Source: Paracoccaceae bacterium
GTDB lineage: Bacteria; Pseudomonadota; Alphaproteobacteria; Rhodobacterales; Rhodobacteraceae
Length of the DNA: 64,000 bases
Reading direction: 5' to 3'
Assembly: GCA_018222585.1 (NCBI GenBank)
Contig: JAAFAB010000010.1
Span: 1-64,000, forward strand
Part shown: piece after piece, positions 16,979 through 26,745 of the stretch
Position numbering within the stretch: position 1 is the stretch's first letter
How the letters are laid out: the number at the start of each line of letters is the position of its first letter
The notes under the pieces: generated by a model
What the model was told of the DNA's origin: nothing
Databases searched by the model: none
The model's input: only the letters and a program-made list of their open reading frames with translations
Translations under genes and position numbers: made by a program

Positions 16979-18811
16979 ATGCGCTCCAGCCGACCCGCGC
17001 CGCCAAGCGAAAGCCCGAAAGAGCTTCCCGACAATTCAGGCCGTATCCTGGTCCGGGTGGTGCCCTACTTCTGGCCCTCGGGCGAGGCATGGGTGAAGCG
17101 CCGCGTGGTGGCGGCGCTGCTGGTGCTGGTGCTGGCCAAGGCGGTGACCGTGGGCACGCCCTTCCTCTACAAGGCCGCCGTCGACGCGCTGGCGGGCGAG
17201 GGTGACAGCGCGGGCTGGCTGCTGGCCTATGGCGCGGTCGGGCTGACCCTGGCCTATGGCGTGGCGCGGGCGACCTCGGTCGGGTTCCAGCAGCTGCGCG
17301 ACGTGATCTTTGCCCGTGTCGGCCAGCGCGCCCTGCGCAGGCTGGCGCTGGAGACCTTCACCCATATCCACCGCCTCTCGATGCGCTACCACCTGACGCG
17401 CAAGACCGGCGGGCTGAGCCGGATCGTCGAGCGCGGCGTGAAGGGCGTCGAATTCCTGCTGCGCTTCCTGATCTTCTCGATCGGGCCGCTGATCGTCGAG
17501 CTGGTGATGGTGGCGATCGTCCTGGCGGTGGTGTTCGACATGTCCTACGTCGCCGTGGTTGCGGCGGTCATCGGGCTTTACACCCTCTTCACCTTCAAGG
17601 TGACCGAATGGAGGGTGAAGCTGCGCCGCGAGATGAACGACCAGGACACCGATGCCAACCAGAAGGCCATCGACAGCCTGCTGAACTTCGAGACGGTCAA
17701 GTATTTCGGCGCCGAGGCGCGCGAGGCGCGGCGCTATGACAGCGCCATGGCGGGCTACGAGCGGGCGGCGGTGAAGACCCAGTATTCGCTGGCGTTCCTA
17801 AACTTCGGGCAGTCTTTGCTGATCACCCTCGGGCTGGTGGCGGTGATGGTCATGGCCGCCATCGGGGTCGAGCAGGGACGCCTGACCGTGGGGGATTTCG
17901 TGCTGGTCAACAGCTACATGGTGCAGATCTCGATCCCGCTGAACATGCTGGGCACGGTCTACCGCGAAATCCGGCAGGCGCTGGTCGACATGGGCGAGAT
18001 GTTCCACCTGCTCGACCAGCCCGCCGAGGTGCAGGATGCCCCCGACGCGCGCCAGCTGGAGGTGCGCGGCGGCGAGGTGGTCTTTGACGACGTGCGCTTC
18101 GGTTACGATCCCGACCGCGAGATCCTGAAGGGGGTCACCCTGCGCGTGCAGCCGGGGCAGAAGGTGGCGCTGGTCGGCTCTTCCGGCTCGGGCAAGTCGA
18201 CCATCGGGCGGCTGCTGTTCCGCTTCTACGACGTGACGGGCGGCGCGGTGCGCATCGACGGGCAGGACCTGCGCGGAGTCACCCAGGACAGCCTGCACGA
18301 GAACATCGGCGTGGTGCCCCAGGACACTGTGCTGTTCAATGACACCGTCGGGTACAACATCGCCTATGGCCGCGAGAACGCGACCCGGGAAGAGATCGAA
18401 GCCGCGGCGCGCGCCGCCCAGATCCACGACTTCATCACCTCTCTGCCGCAGGGCTACGAGACCCGGGTGGGGGAACGGGGGTTGAAGCTGTCGGGCGGGG
18501 AAAAGCAGCGCGTCGGCATCGCGCGAACCCTGCTGAAGAACCCGCCTGTGCTGCTGCTGGACGAGGCGACCAGCGCGCTCGACACCGACACCGAGCGCGA
18601 GATCCAGGCGGCGCTGAACCGCGCCGGCGAGGGGCGCACGGTGCTGACCATCGCGCACCGGCTGTCCACCATCGCCGATGCGGACCGGATCGTGGTGCTG
18701 GAGAAGGGCGAGGTGGTCGAGGAGGGCACCCACGCCGACCTGCTGGCCCAAAACGGCCGCTATGCCGCACTCTGGGCGCGCCAGTCGGCCGAGGCGGAAG
18801 AGGCAGCCTGA
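16979..18811 (+). CDS. ATM1/HMT1-type ABC exporter
   Basis: This is a half-transporter of 610 residues with fused membrane and ATPase domains that would work as a homodimer. The N-terminal part has about six transmembrane helices; the conserved SLLNFETVKYFGAEAREARRYD (about 230-250) is the hallmark of the ATM1/HMT1 group. The ATPase shows Walker A GSSGSGKST (near 400), signature LSGGEKQRV (near 505) and Walker B LLLDEATSALD. ATM1-type bacterial exporters move glutathione conjugates or glutathione-metal complexes and confer heavy-metal tolerance. The divergent ArsR-type gene fits such a role. Confidence 0.9.
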   Translation: MRSSRPAPPSESPKELPDNSGRILVRVVPYFWPSGEAWVKRRVVAALLVLVLAKAVTVGTPFLYKAAVDALAGEGDSAGWLLAYGAVGLTLAYGVARATSVGFQQLRDVIFARVGQRALRRLALETFTHIHRLSMRYHLTRKTGGLSRIVERGVKGVEFLLRFLIFSIGPLIVELVMVAIVLAVVFDMSYVAVVAAVIGLYTLFTFKVTEWRVKLRREMNDQDTDANQKAIDSLLNFETVKYFGAEAREARRYDSAMAGYERAAVKTQYSLAFLNFGQSLLITLGLVAVMVMAAIGVEQGRLTVGDFVLVNSYMVQISIPLNMLGTVYREIRQALVDMGEMFHLLDQPAEVQDAPDARQLEVRGGEVVFDDVRFGYDPDREILKGVTLRVQPGQKVALVGSSGSGKSTIGRLLFRFYDVTGGAVRIDGQDLRGVTQDSLHENIGVVPQDTVLFNDTVGYNIAYGRENATREEIEAAARAAQIHDFITSLPQGYETRVGERGLKLSGGEKQRVGIARTLLKNPPVLLLDEATSALDTDTEREIQAALNRAGEGRTVLTIAHRLSTIADADRIVVLEKGEVVEEGTHADLLAQNGRYAALWARQSAEAEEAA

Positions 18812-18868
18812 CGCGGGCCGGCCTGCGGGCGATGCCTGCGGCGGGCTGGCTTGCGGACAGGGACATGT

Positions 18869-18900
18869 GACAAGGGCCGGCGCTTCTGCCGGCCCTTGTC
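18869..18900. terminator. Hairpin between convergent exporter and RND genes
   Basis: A perfect 13-bp stem, GACAAGGGCCGGC / GCCGGCCCTTGTC, loop GCTTCT. There is no U-tract; it may serve both converging transcripts. The stem shares AAGGGCCGGC with the soxG terminator. Confidence 0.65.
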
Positions 18901-18933
18901 CATTCCCCGCCCGTGTCCATTCCGCCCGTGTCG

Positions 18934-21900
18934 CTACTCCGCCGCGTTGAGCGGCTTGGCGAAGGGGTCGGGATAGCGCGGCTTGGGCTGTTCCTCGGCC
19001 TCCTCCTGCACCAGGGCAGGGGCGGGGGAGGTGGCAGCGTGCTCCTCCTCGGGGGCGCCCTCGGATGTGGTCTCCGCCTCGGCGGCCTCGCCCTCCAGCG
19101 GCCATAGGATTTCGGCATGGCGGGTGCGGCGCGCCGAACGGCTGAGCGCCCAGTCCCGCGCCGCGCGCGAAGAGCTTCCCAGCGACAGCTTCGCCAGCCC
19201 GCGCGAGATCCACAGCACGTAGGTGCTGACCCAGACCCTGAGCGCCAGCATGGTCGGCGTGAAGACCAGCGTCAGCATGGTGGCGATGCCGAGGCCGAAG
19301 ACCACCGCCGTCGCCAGCTGCTTCCACCACAGCGCGGTCGGGCTGTCGATGGAATAGCCGCCCCCCCAGAAGTCCAGGCTGAGGCCGAACATCATCGGCG
19401 CCAGACCCGCCATGGTGGTGATCGTGGTCAGGAAGACCGGGCGGATGCGATCCTCGGCGGTGCGGATGATCGCCTCGATCCGGGGCATGTAGGCCGAGTA
19501 TTCCTGGTAGGTATCAATCAGCACGATGTTGTTGTTCACCACGATGCCGGCCAGCGCCACGATCCCGGTGCCGGTCATGATGATGGAAAACGCCTGGTCC
19601 ATGACCAGCATCCCGATCAGCACCCCCGCCGTCGACAGGACCACCGCCAGCAGCACCAGCACCGAGTTGTAGAAGCTGTTGAACTGCGCCAGCAGGATGA
19701 TGAACATCAGCGCCAGCGCCGCCGAGAAGGCGGTCATCAGGAAGGTAGCGCTTTCCTCCTGGTCCTCCTGGTCGCCGGTCCATTCGAAGCTGACCGAGGC
19801 GGGCAGCGGGCTGGTGTCGAGCCATTCCGTCAGATGCGCCACGCGTTCCTGCGCGGTCATCGGCACCTGGGTCGGCTCTCCGGTGCGGGGATCGATGCCG
19901 TCGGTCATCAGCCCGGGCGCCACGGCGGCCTTGACGTCGAAATACCGTTTCTGGTCGACCCGCTTGATCTGCGCCAGCTTCTCGACCGGGGTGCGGGTGA
20001 TGAAGTTCGACAGCGGCACGAGGCCCTGGGCCGTTCGCACCTTCAGCGTGTCCAAGGTGGACAGGACGCGGTCCTCTTCCGGCAGGCGGACGCGGATCGG
20101 GATTTCCTCGTCCGAGGTCTCGACCGGCATGGTGTCCAGTTCCAGCCCCTGCGTGATCAGCTGCACCATGGCGCCGACGGTGGTCACGTTGGCGCCGTAG
20201 CGGCCGGCGTTCTCGACATCCACGTCGATCTGCCAGTCGATGCCGGGCAGGGGCAGGGTGTCCTCGACCAGGGTCAGGCCGCGGGTCTCGTCGAAGCGGT
20301 CGCGCACCATCTGGGTCGCTGCCTTCAGCTCTTCCCAGTTGTCGCCCATCAGGCGCAGGTGCACGGGCTTGGCCGAGGCCGGCCCCATGTTGGCCGAGAG
20401 GATCTCGGTCTTGATGCCGGGGATGGCGCCGGTGGCCTCGGTCAGCTCGGCGATGACGATGTCGCCGTCCAGCTCGGGCTGGTCGCGGCGGTCTTCCCAG
20501 GGCACGATCTCCAGCTGGATCTGGCCGATGGTGTCCAGCGGCGGCTCGGCGCCGCCGGTGTTGGTGCTCAGCCCGCCGTCCCCGGCGAATGCGAAGGCGT
20601 TCATCACCCCGGGGTGACGCAGCACGATCTCTTCGACCTCGCGCACCAGCGCGTCCTTCTGGGTCAGCGAGAGGTTGCCGCGGGCGCGGACGTAGACGAT
20701 GGCCTGCTCGGGCTCGCTCTCGGTGAAAAACTCGACGCCCTTGTTGTTCGAGCCGTAGTAGCCGAAGACCGAAACCACGAAGAAGAGCACCGCGCCGATG
20801 GTCACCAGCGGCATCACCGGGTTGGCGGTCAGCAGCCAGATGAAACGGCCGAAGAGGGTGCGGCGATGGCCGCCCTGCACCCGGCGGCGACGCAGGGTGA
20901 CCTTGGCCGATCCGATCACCACCGAGGCGGCGAAGGCCGACAGCAGGAAGACCAGGATCCCCGGCAGCGCGGCGACGGGGCCGGTCAGCGGTGAGGGGCC
21001 GAAGTAATCGGGGTTGATGGTCATCATCGCGCCGATGAACATGCCGGCCAGCACCACCGGCACCAGCAGGGCGCGCATCACCCAGGGCAGGCGGGCCCGC
21101 AGCAGGTCGGAGCCGCGCGTGAAGACGCGGCTGATGCGGCCGGTGACCCCGCCCATGACCGGCAGGTAGATCAGCGCCACCACCAGCGAGGCGGCCAGCA
21201 CGAAGATCAGCGTGACCGGCAGCATCCCCATGAACTCGCCCGGGACGCCAGGCCAGAACAGCATGGGCAGGAAGGCACAGAGCGTGGTGGCGGTCGAGCT
21301 GACCACCGGCCAGAACATCCGCTTGGCGGCCTCCACATAGGCGCTCATCGGGCCGACGCCCTCCGAGATTCGCTTGTCGGCGTATTCGACGACCACGATG
21401 GCGCCGTCGACCAGCATCCCGACGGCCAGGATGAGGCCGAACATGACGATGTTGGAAATCGTGATGTCCATCAGCCCCAGCAGGACGAAACACAGCAGGA
21501 AGGACGTGGGGATGGCGAAGCCGACGAGGATTGCCGGGCGCGGCCCGAGGGCGGCCAGCACCACGATCATCACCAGCGCGATGGCGGTCAGCACCGAGCC
21601 TTCCAGCTGCTGAACCATCGAGCCGACGACGCGGCTCTGGTCGTTGGAGGTGCCGACATTGACCGCGACCTGAAGCTCTTCGGGCCAGTTCTCCGAGGCT
21701 TGCGCGACGACGCGTTTCACCTCTTCGGCGGTGTCGATCAGGTTGTAGCCCTTGCGCTTGACCACCTGCAGGGCGACGGTCGTCTCTCCGTTGAAGCGGG
21801 CGGTGCCGGTGCGGTCCTCGAAGGTCATGCGGATGGTGGCCAGCTCTCCCAGCGTCACGACGCGGTCGCCGTTCAGCTTCACCGGCAGGGCGTAGATGTC

Positions 21901-22611
21901 GCGGACATCGTCAAAGGACCCGGGGATCTTCACCGAGAAGGTGCCCGACTCGCCCTCGACCTCTCCGGCGGCGATCAGCCTGTTGTTGTTCTGCACGACC
22001 GAGATCAGCTCATCGGCGGTGACGTTGTAGCTCTCCAGGCGCAGCGGGTCGATCAGCACCTCGACCATCTCGTCACGCTTGCCCGCGATGCCCGCTTCCA
22101 GCACCGCGTCGATGCCCTCGACCTGCTCCTGCAGATCCTCGGCGACCCGGGCCATGGTGCGCTCGGGCACCTGGCCGGTCAGGTTGACGATGATGATCGG
22201 GAATTCCGAGAAGTTGATTTCGTTCACCGAGTAGCTGTCGGCGCCGACGGGGAACTTCGATTCAGCGCGCCCCATGGAATCGCGCACGTCGGCCATGGTC
22301 TTGGTCTTGTCCCAGCCGAATTCGAACTCCAGCGCGATGCCCGCATAGCCCTCGGCGGCGGTGGCGGTCATCTTCTTCAGCCCGTCCAGGTCCTGCAGTT
22401 CGGTTTCCATCGGCTTCACCAGAAGCGTTTCGGAATCCTCGGCGGAAATGCCCTGGAAGGGGACCGAGACGAAGAGCGCCGGGATCTCGATATCCGGTTC
22501 GCCCTCTTTCGGCAGCGAGACATAGGCAAAGCCCCCCGCCAGCAGCGAGAGGGCGATGAAGGCAAGGATCATGCGGGCGCGCGAGGCGGCCCAGTCGATG
22601 ACGCCGGTCAT
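18934..22611 (-). CDS. RND efflux transporter, inner-membrane pump subunit
   Basis: This is a proton-driven AcrB/HAE-like pump of 1225 residues, somewhat longer than the usual 1030-1050. It has a first helix (about 10-30) followed by PKEGEPDIEIPALFVSVPFQG-like periplasmic start, two large porter/docking regions, and two sets of membrane helices. The helix-4 charged segment VGMLVDGAIVVVEYADK carries the aspartate needed for proton relay. Extra length comes from a loop near the middle and a charged C-terminal tail (about 1160-1225). The start overlaps the adaptor stop (ATGA). No outer-membrane channel gene is adjacent. Substrate unknown. Confidence 0.92.
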   Translation of the reverse strand: MTGVIDWAASRARMILAFIALSLLAGGFAYVSLPKEGEPDIEIPALFVSVPFQGISAEDSETLLVKPMETELQDLDGLKKMTATAAEGYAGIALEFEFGWDKTKTMADVRDSMGRAESKFPVGADSYSVNEINFSEFPIIIVNLTGQVPERTMARVAEDLQEQVEGIDAVLEAGIAGKRDEMVEVLIDPLRLESYNVTADELISVVQNNNRLIAAGEVEGESGTFSVKIPGSFDDVRDIYALPVKLNGDRVVTLGELATIRMTFEDRTGTARFNGETTVALQVVKRKGYNLIDTAEEVKRVVAQASENWPEELQVAVNVGTSNDQSRVVGSMVQQLEGSVLTAIALVMIVVLAALGPRPAILVGFAIPTSFLLCFVLLGLMDITISNIVMFGLILAVGMLVDGAIVVVEYADKRISEGVGPMSAYVEAAKRMFWPVVSSTATTLCAFLPMLFWPGVPGEFMGMLPVTLIFVLAASLVVALIYLPVMGGVTGRISRVFTRGSDLLRARLPWVMRALLVPVVLAGMFIGAMMTINPDYFGPSPLTGPVAALPGILVFLLSAFAASVVIGSAKVTLRRRRVQGGHRRTLFGRFIWLLTANPVMPLVTIGAVLFFVVSVFGYYGSNNKGVEFFTESEPEQAIVYVRARGNLSLTQKDALVREVEEIVLRHPGVMNAFAFAGDGGLSTNTGGAEPPLDTIGQIQLEIVPWEDRRDQPELDGDIVIAELTEATGAIPGIKTEILSANMGPASAKPVHLRLMGDNWEELKAATQMVRDRFDETRGLTLVEDTLPLPGIDWQIDVDVENAGRYGANVTTVGAMVQLITQGLELDTMPVETSDEEIPIRVRLPEEDRVLSTLDTLKVRTAQGLVPLSNFITRTPVEKLAQIKRVDQKRYFDVKAAVAPGLMTDGIDPRTGEPTQVPMTAQERVAHLTEWLDTSPLPASVSFEWTGDQEDQEESATFLMTAFSAALALMFIILLAQFNSFYNSVLVLLAVVLSTAGVLIGMLVMDQAFSIIMTGTGIVALAGIVVNNNIVLIDTYQEYSAYMPRIEAIIRTAEDRIRPVFLTTITTMAGLAPMMFGLSLDFWGGGYSIDSPTALWWKQLATAVVFGLGIATMLTLVFTPTMLALRVWVSTYVLWISRGLAKLSLGSSSRAARDWALSRSARRTRHAEILWPLEGEAAEAETTSEGAPEEEHAATSPAPALVQEEAEEQPKPRYPDPFAKPLNAAE

Positions 22612-23939
22612 TGCGTGGCCTCCAGCGGGTCCTCGAAGGAGGGCTCCACGGGGACGCCCTCGATCACGTAGTCCTGGCCGATGACGATCACGTCAACGGC
22701 CTCGGGCAGGCCGGTCAGCCAGATGCCCTTGACCTCGTCGCGCAGCACGTCGACGGCGGCGAATTCGGTCAGGTTGCCTTCGCCGACCAGGCGCACGCCC
22801 AGGATGCCCTCGTCATTCAGGGTCAGGGCCGACTGCGGCAGGAAATGCGCCGGCAGACCCTCGGCCTCGATGGCGATGGCGGCGGTCTGGCCCTCGCGGA
22901 TCTTTAGCTCCGGGTTGGGCACGGTGACCTCGACCTTGAAGGTCCGCGTGGTGGGATCGGCCGAGCGCGACAGGAAGGTGACCTGGCCCGCGACCTCGCT
23001 GCCCGACGCGGCAAGGCGGGCCCCGGCGGGGGCGCCCAGCTCGACCCGCTCGACCTCGGTTTCCGCCAGGTAGCCGGTCAGGCGGATCGGATCGAGCGCG
23101 ATCACCTTGGCACACTGGCCGCCGATGCTCAGGAACGAGCCCAGCTCGGCGGTGTCGTCCTCGAGGATACCGGCAAAGGGGGCGTGGATCTGCAGCCGCT
23201 CGATCTCCTTCTCGGCCGAGGCGATGCCGGCCTGGGCCGACTGGATCGCCGCCTCTGCCGAGGTCAGCCCGGCCTCGGCCCCGGCAACGGCGGCCTCGGC
23301 GGCGCGCACCGTGGCGCGACGGGCGGCAAGGGTGGAGGTCGAGGTGAACCCGCCTTCCGAAAGCTTCTCGGCGGCCGTCAGGTTGATCTGGGCCTCTTCC
23401 AGCCGCGCCTGGGCTTCGGCCAGCGAGGCGGCGGAGGTGGGGCGCGAGGCCTCGGCCTCGGTCAGGCGGGCGCGGGCCTCGGCCAGCGAGGTCTCCCGCG
23501 TGCCGGGATCCAGTTCACACAGCAGCTGCCCGGCTTCGACCAGCGTGCCCCGGGGCAGGGGGGCCGAGATCACCGTCGCGGTGGTCTCGGACAGCAGCGC
23601 GACGGAGCGGTCGGCTTCGGTCTGGCCCCGCAGGCGCACGGCGGTGTCTACGGCGCGGGCCTCGGAGTGGTGGGCGACCACGCGCACCGGCTGGGCGGTC
23701 GGGGTGGCGGGCGCCTCCTCGGTCTCTGGCGCGGCCTCGGCCACCGTGTCCCCGGGGGCATCGTCGCCGCTGAGGCGCGCCTTCACCGCGTCCGAAGGCT
23801 CTGCCTTGCCGGTGGCCACGTCCACGGCGCGGGAAATCCCCTCGCCCTGGGCAAAGGTCAGCAGGGCCGGCCGCTCAAGCAGGACCATGTACAGCAGTCC
23901 GACGACGAGCAATGCCGAGATAAACGGAATAAAACGCAT
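22608..23939 (-). CDS. RND efflux periplasmic adaptor (membrane fusion protein)
   Basis: The 443-residue product is the membrane fusion partner of the downstream pump. It starts with a helix (MRFIPFISALLVVGLLYM), followed by an acidic linker (about 35-85), a biotinyl-lipoyl half (ISAPLPRGTLVEAGQLLCELD), a long alpha-helical hairpin rich in Ala and Glu (about 150-240), the second lipoyl half (IHAPFAGILEDDTAELGSFL), and beta-barrel domains. The start at 23939 matches related proteins; 23972 is an alternative adding 11 residues. It is the first gene of a two-gene operon. Confidence 0.85.
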   Translation of the reverse strand: MRFIPFISALLVVGLLYMVLLERPALLTFAQGEGISRAVDVATGKAEPSDAVKARLSGDDAPGDTVAEAAPETEEAPATPTAQPVRVVAHHSEARAVDTAVRLRGQTEADRSVALLSETTATVISAPLPRGTLVEAGQLLCELDPGTRETSLAEARARLTEAEASRPTSAASLAEAQARLEEAQINLTAAEKLSEGGFTSTSTLAARRATVRAAEAAVAGAEAGLTSAEAAIQSAQAGIASAEKEIERLQIHAPFAGILEDDTAELGSFLSIGGQCAKVIALDPIRLTGYLAETEVERVELGAPAGARLAASGSEVAGQVTFLSRSADPTTRTFKVEVTVPNPELKIREGQTAAIAIEAEGLPAHFLPQSALTLNDEGILGVRLVGEGNLTEFAAVDVLRDEVKGIWLTGLPEAVDVIVIGQDYVIEGVPVEPSFEDPLEATQ

Positions 23940-24285
23940 GAAGGTCACCAGAGGTTCCAGATGAATTGGCATTCGAATTAGGGACCGGCGCTGCGGATGC
24001 AAGCTTTTTGGTCCCTTTGTCACAATAATTGCTGCAAGCCTGCGGCCATCCGTGCTGCGGCGCAACATTTTTCGCAAATGCAGCATCAGGGGAGATGCAT
24101 TCCGGTTGATCGGCACAATTCAATTGCCGCTCCCATTTCCCCGGGCGCCGGCAGGCCATTGCAATGGCGGCTTGCGGAGCCTTCGTGCGGCGCCGGCGGC
24201 AAGGCCCTGCCGGGGCGGCGCAATTGCCGCCCTTGGCAGGCCGGGGGTGACGGGGTAAGAGGGGCCAGCTTCGAAGGGGGTAGAC
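23940..24285. other. Divergent promoter region between efflux adaptor and yfgM-like gene
   Basis: These 346 bp contain a relatively AT-rich half (23960-24130). AGGGACC (23980-23986) pairs with GGTCCCT (24010-24016) to give a hairpin just upstream of the adaptor gene, either in its leader or as an operator. The right half is GC-rich with many GCCGGC-like words. A good ribosome binding site (GAAGGGGG) precedes the GTG at 24286. No gene or RNA was recognised. Confidence 0.4.
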
Positions 24286-24936
24286 GTGAGCCAGACCGAC
24301 AGTTTCATCGACGAAGTCAACGAGGAGGTCCGGCGCGACCGTCTCTACGGTTTGCTGCGCCGCTACGGCTGGATCGCCGTTGTCGCGGTGCTGGCCATCG
24401 TGGGCGGGGCGGCCTGGAACGAATGGCAGAAGGCGCGCGAACAGGCGCGTGCGGAAGCCTTCGGCGACGCGGTGCTGGACGCCCTGGACGAGCCCGAATC
24501 CGATGCCCGTATCGCGGCCCTCGACGCCGTGCCGGCAGAGACCCCGGGCCAGGCCGCGCTGGCGGCCTTCCTCGCCTCTTCCGAGGCGGCGGCAGGGGCC
24601 GAGGACCCGGAGCGCGCAGCGGCGGCCCTGGACGGGCTGCAACTGGACGGCATCTACGGCGATATCGCGGCGTTCAAGAAGCTCATCCTCGAAGCGGGTG
24701 TCATGCCGGCCGAAGACCGCCGCGAAGGCTTCCGGTCCCTGGCCGCGCCGGGCAACCCGCTGCGCCTGCTGGCGGAAGAGCAGATCGCCCTGACCCATGT
24801 CGAGGAAGGCGCGACCGACGAGGCGGTGAAGGTGCTGCAGTCGATCCTGGACGATGCCGAGGTGACGCAGGGCTTGCGTCAGCGGGCAAGTCAGTTGATT
24901 GTGGCCCTGGGCGGCGAACCGGGCTCCGGGGCGTAG
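24286..24936 (+). CDS. YfgM-like tetratricopeptide membrane protein
   Basis: The product has 216 residues: a cytoplasmic N-terminus (SFIDEVNEEVRRDRLYGLLRRYG), one transmembrane helix (about 28-43), and a periplasmic TPR-like domain with Ala-rich helices. It resembles the YfgM/UPF0070 family, ancillary to the SecYEG translocon and periplasmic chaperones. The order yfgM-bamB-der is conserved across proteobacteria and supports the call. The start is GTG 24286 with a strong upstream GAAGGGGG. Confidence 0.8.
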   Translation: MSQTDSFIDEVNEEVRRDRLYGLLRRYGWIAVVAVLAIVGGAAWNEWQKAREQARAEAFGDAVLDALDEPESDARIAALDAVPAETPGQAALAAFLASSEAAAGAEDPERAAAALDGLQLDGIYGDIAAFKKLILEAGVMPAEDRREGFRSLAAPGNPLRLLAEEQIALTHVEEGATDEAVKVLQSILDDAEVTQGLRQRASQLIVALGGEPGSGA

Positions 24937-25061
24937 ATCCCGCAAGGCCCGCGCGGCCTTCGGAAACGGAATGATCCGGGTGGGGCAAGTCCCTGACCCG
25001 GCAAGGAAAGACCGACGGGCAAGGCGCTTGCGGTCGGGACAGGCGGAAGGTGAAGCGCGGC

Positions 25062-26489
25062 ATGACGAAGCGGGGCAGCTCTCTCAGGATCATCGCAGGA
25101 ACTCCCGGCAGACCAGGGCACGGACCTGAGCACGGGCCAGGGCACGGGCCGGGGCTCCGGACGCCACTGCTGCGGGTGCTTCCGCTGGGGCTGGCCGCCG
25201 GGCTGGTGCTGGCGGGATGCGCCGAGCGCGAGGTGCAGCTGGTCGGTGAACGCGAGGATCTGCGCTCGGTCTTCAGCCAGCAGGTTCCGGGGGATATCCC
25301 CGAGGAGCCGGTGAACCAGGTGCTGCCGGTCTCGCTGCCCGCGGTGACCAGCAACGCCGCCTGGACGCAGGGCTCCGGCACCCCCTCGACCCGCATCGCC
25401 CATCCGGCCCTCGGCGCGGCGCCGCAACTGGCCTGGCGGGCCGACATCGGCGAAGGCGACGGGCGCAAGGTGCATATCACCTCCGACCCGGTGGTGGCCG
25501 AGGGACGCATCTTCACCCTGGATGCCACCGGCCATGTCTTCGCCACCTCGACGGCGGGGGCGACGCTCTGGCAGGCCGATCTGGTGCCGCCGCAGGACCG
25601 CAAGGGCGAGGCTTCGGGCGGCGGCATCGCCTTCGGCGCGGGCCGTGTCTTCGTGACCACCGGCTTCGGTGAACTGACGGCCCTCGACCCCGAGACCGGG
25701 GCGGTGATCTGGCAGCAGAAGCTGCTGGCGGCCGCGACCGGCGCCCCCACGGTCTACGGAGACCTGGTCTACGTCACGGCGGGCGAGGCCCAGGCCTGGG
25801 CGCTCGACGTCAGCAACGGGCGCGTGCGCTGGCAGCTCTCGGCCACCCCCGATGTCAACAATTTCGCCGGCGCGCCGAGCCCGGCGGTGACGGATCAATA
25901 CGCCCTCTTCGGCTTCGGCTCGGGCGAGGTCCAGGCCGCCTTCCGCCAGGGCGGGCTGGGCGTGTGGTCGACCCTTGTCACCGGCCGTCGCCAGGGCTTT
26001 GCCCGTGCCAATGTCAACGACATCACCGGCGATCCGGTGGTGGTCGGGGACCGTGTCTATGCCGGCAACCAGTCCGGCCGCATGGTCGCCCTCGGCCTGT
26101 CGACCGGCGAACGCCTCTGGACCGCGGACGAGGGCCCGATGGGCCCCGCCTGGGTTGCCGGAGGCTCGGTCTTCATCGTCACCGATCGCAACCAGCTGGT
26201 CCGCCTCGACAGCGACACCGGCGCGCGGATCTGGGGCGTCGACCTGCCCTATTTCCAGAAGAGCAAGCCCCGCAAGCAGGAAGCGGTCTTCGCCCACTAC
26301 GGTCCGGTGCTGGCCGGCGGTCGCCTGGTCGTCGCCTCGTCCGACGGCCTGCTGCGCTTCTTCGATCCGGCCTCGGGCGATCTGACCGGCAGCGTCGAAC
26401 TGCCGGCGGGCGCCGCCTCGGCCCCGGTGGTCGCGGGGGGCGTGCTCTACGTGCTGAACAAGAAGGGCCAGCTGCTGGCCTACCGCTGA
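25062..26489 (+). CDS. bamB: Outer membrane assembly lipoprotein BamB-like (PQQ-type beta-propeller)
   Basis: BamB helps the BAM complex fold outer-membrane beta-barrels. The 475-residue product carries a lipobox (LVLAGC, cysteine near residue 50) and an eight-bladed propeller with recurrent motifs such as ALDPETGAVIWQQ, ALDVSNGRVRWQL and VRLDSDTGARIWG. The signal peptide has an unusually long n-region of about 35 residues with a Gly-Pro-His repeat (GHGPEHGPGHGPG) encoded by a 12-bp tandem repeat. The start could be ATG 25062 or GTG 25050; ATG 25062 is preferred with GAAGG upstream. It sits between the yfgM-like gene and der, as expected. Confidence 0.88.
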   Translation: MTKRGSSLRIIAGTPGRPGHGPEHGPGHGPGLRTPLLRVLPLGLAAGLVLAGCAEREVQLVGEREDLRSVFSQQVPGDIPEEPVNQVLPVSLPAVTSNAAWTQGSGTPSTRIAHPALGAAPQLAWRADIGEGDGRKVHITSDPVVAEGRIFTLDATGHVFATSTAGATLWQADLVPPQDRKGEASGGGIAFGAGRVFVTTGFGELTALDPETGAVIWQQKLLAAATGAPTVYGDLVYVTAGEAQAWALDVSNGRVRWQLSATPDVNNFAGAPSPAVTDQYALFGFGSGEVQAAFRQGGLGVWSTLVTGRRQGFARANVNDITGDPVVVGDRVYAGNQSGRMVALGLSTGERLWTADEGPMGPAWVAGGSVFIVTDRNQLVRLDSDTGARIWGVDLPYFQKSKPRKQEAVFAHYGPVLAGGRLVVASSDGLLRFFDPASGDLTGSVELPAGAASAPVVAGGVLYVLNKKGQLLAYR

Positions 26490-26514
26490 GGGGGAATTCG
26501 CCCGTGCGGGCGAA

Positions 26515-26591
26515 GCCTCCGGCGGGAGTATTTGGGGCCGTCGAATAGATGCAAGAGGCTCATAACTCTATTCGACGGCTGAAAATACTCC
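26515..26591. repeat. REP-like extragenic palindrome, copy 1
   Basis: GCCTCCGGCGGGAGTATTT (26515-26533) faces AAATACTCC (26583-26591). Inside is a second perfect 13-bp stem, GCCGTCGAATAGA / TCTATTCGACGGC (26537-26549, 26567-26579). The outer motif recurs at 35034-35119 and in half form at 39548. Such GGCTGAAAATACTCC repeats are common between genes in Rhodobacterales. Confidence 0.75.
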
Positions 26592-26745
26592 GGGGGAGCC
26601 GCAGGGCGGCGGGGGCGGAGCCCCTTCGATCCGCAGAGGTCGCGCGGGACGGCGCCGGGGGCAGGGGTCTCCCTGTGGATGATTACCCTTTGCCACCGGC
26701 GCCGTTTCGCGCTATGCGGCGCATTCGCAACCGCAGAGGCATGTC

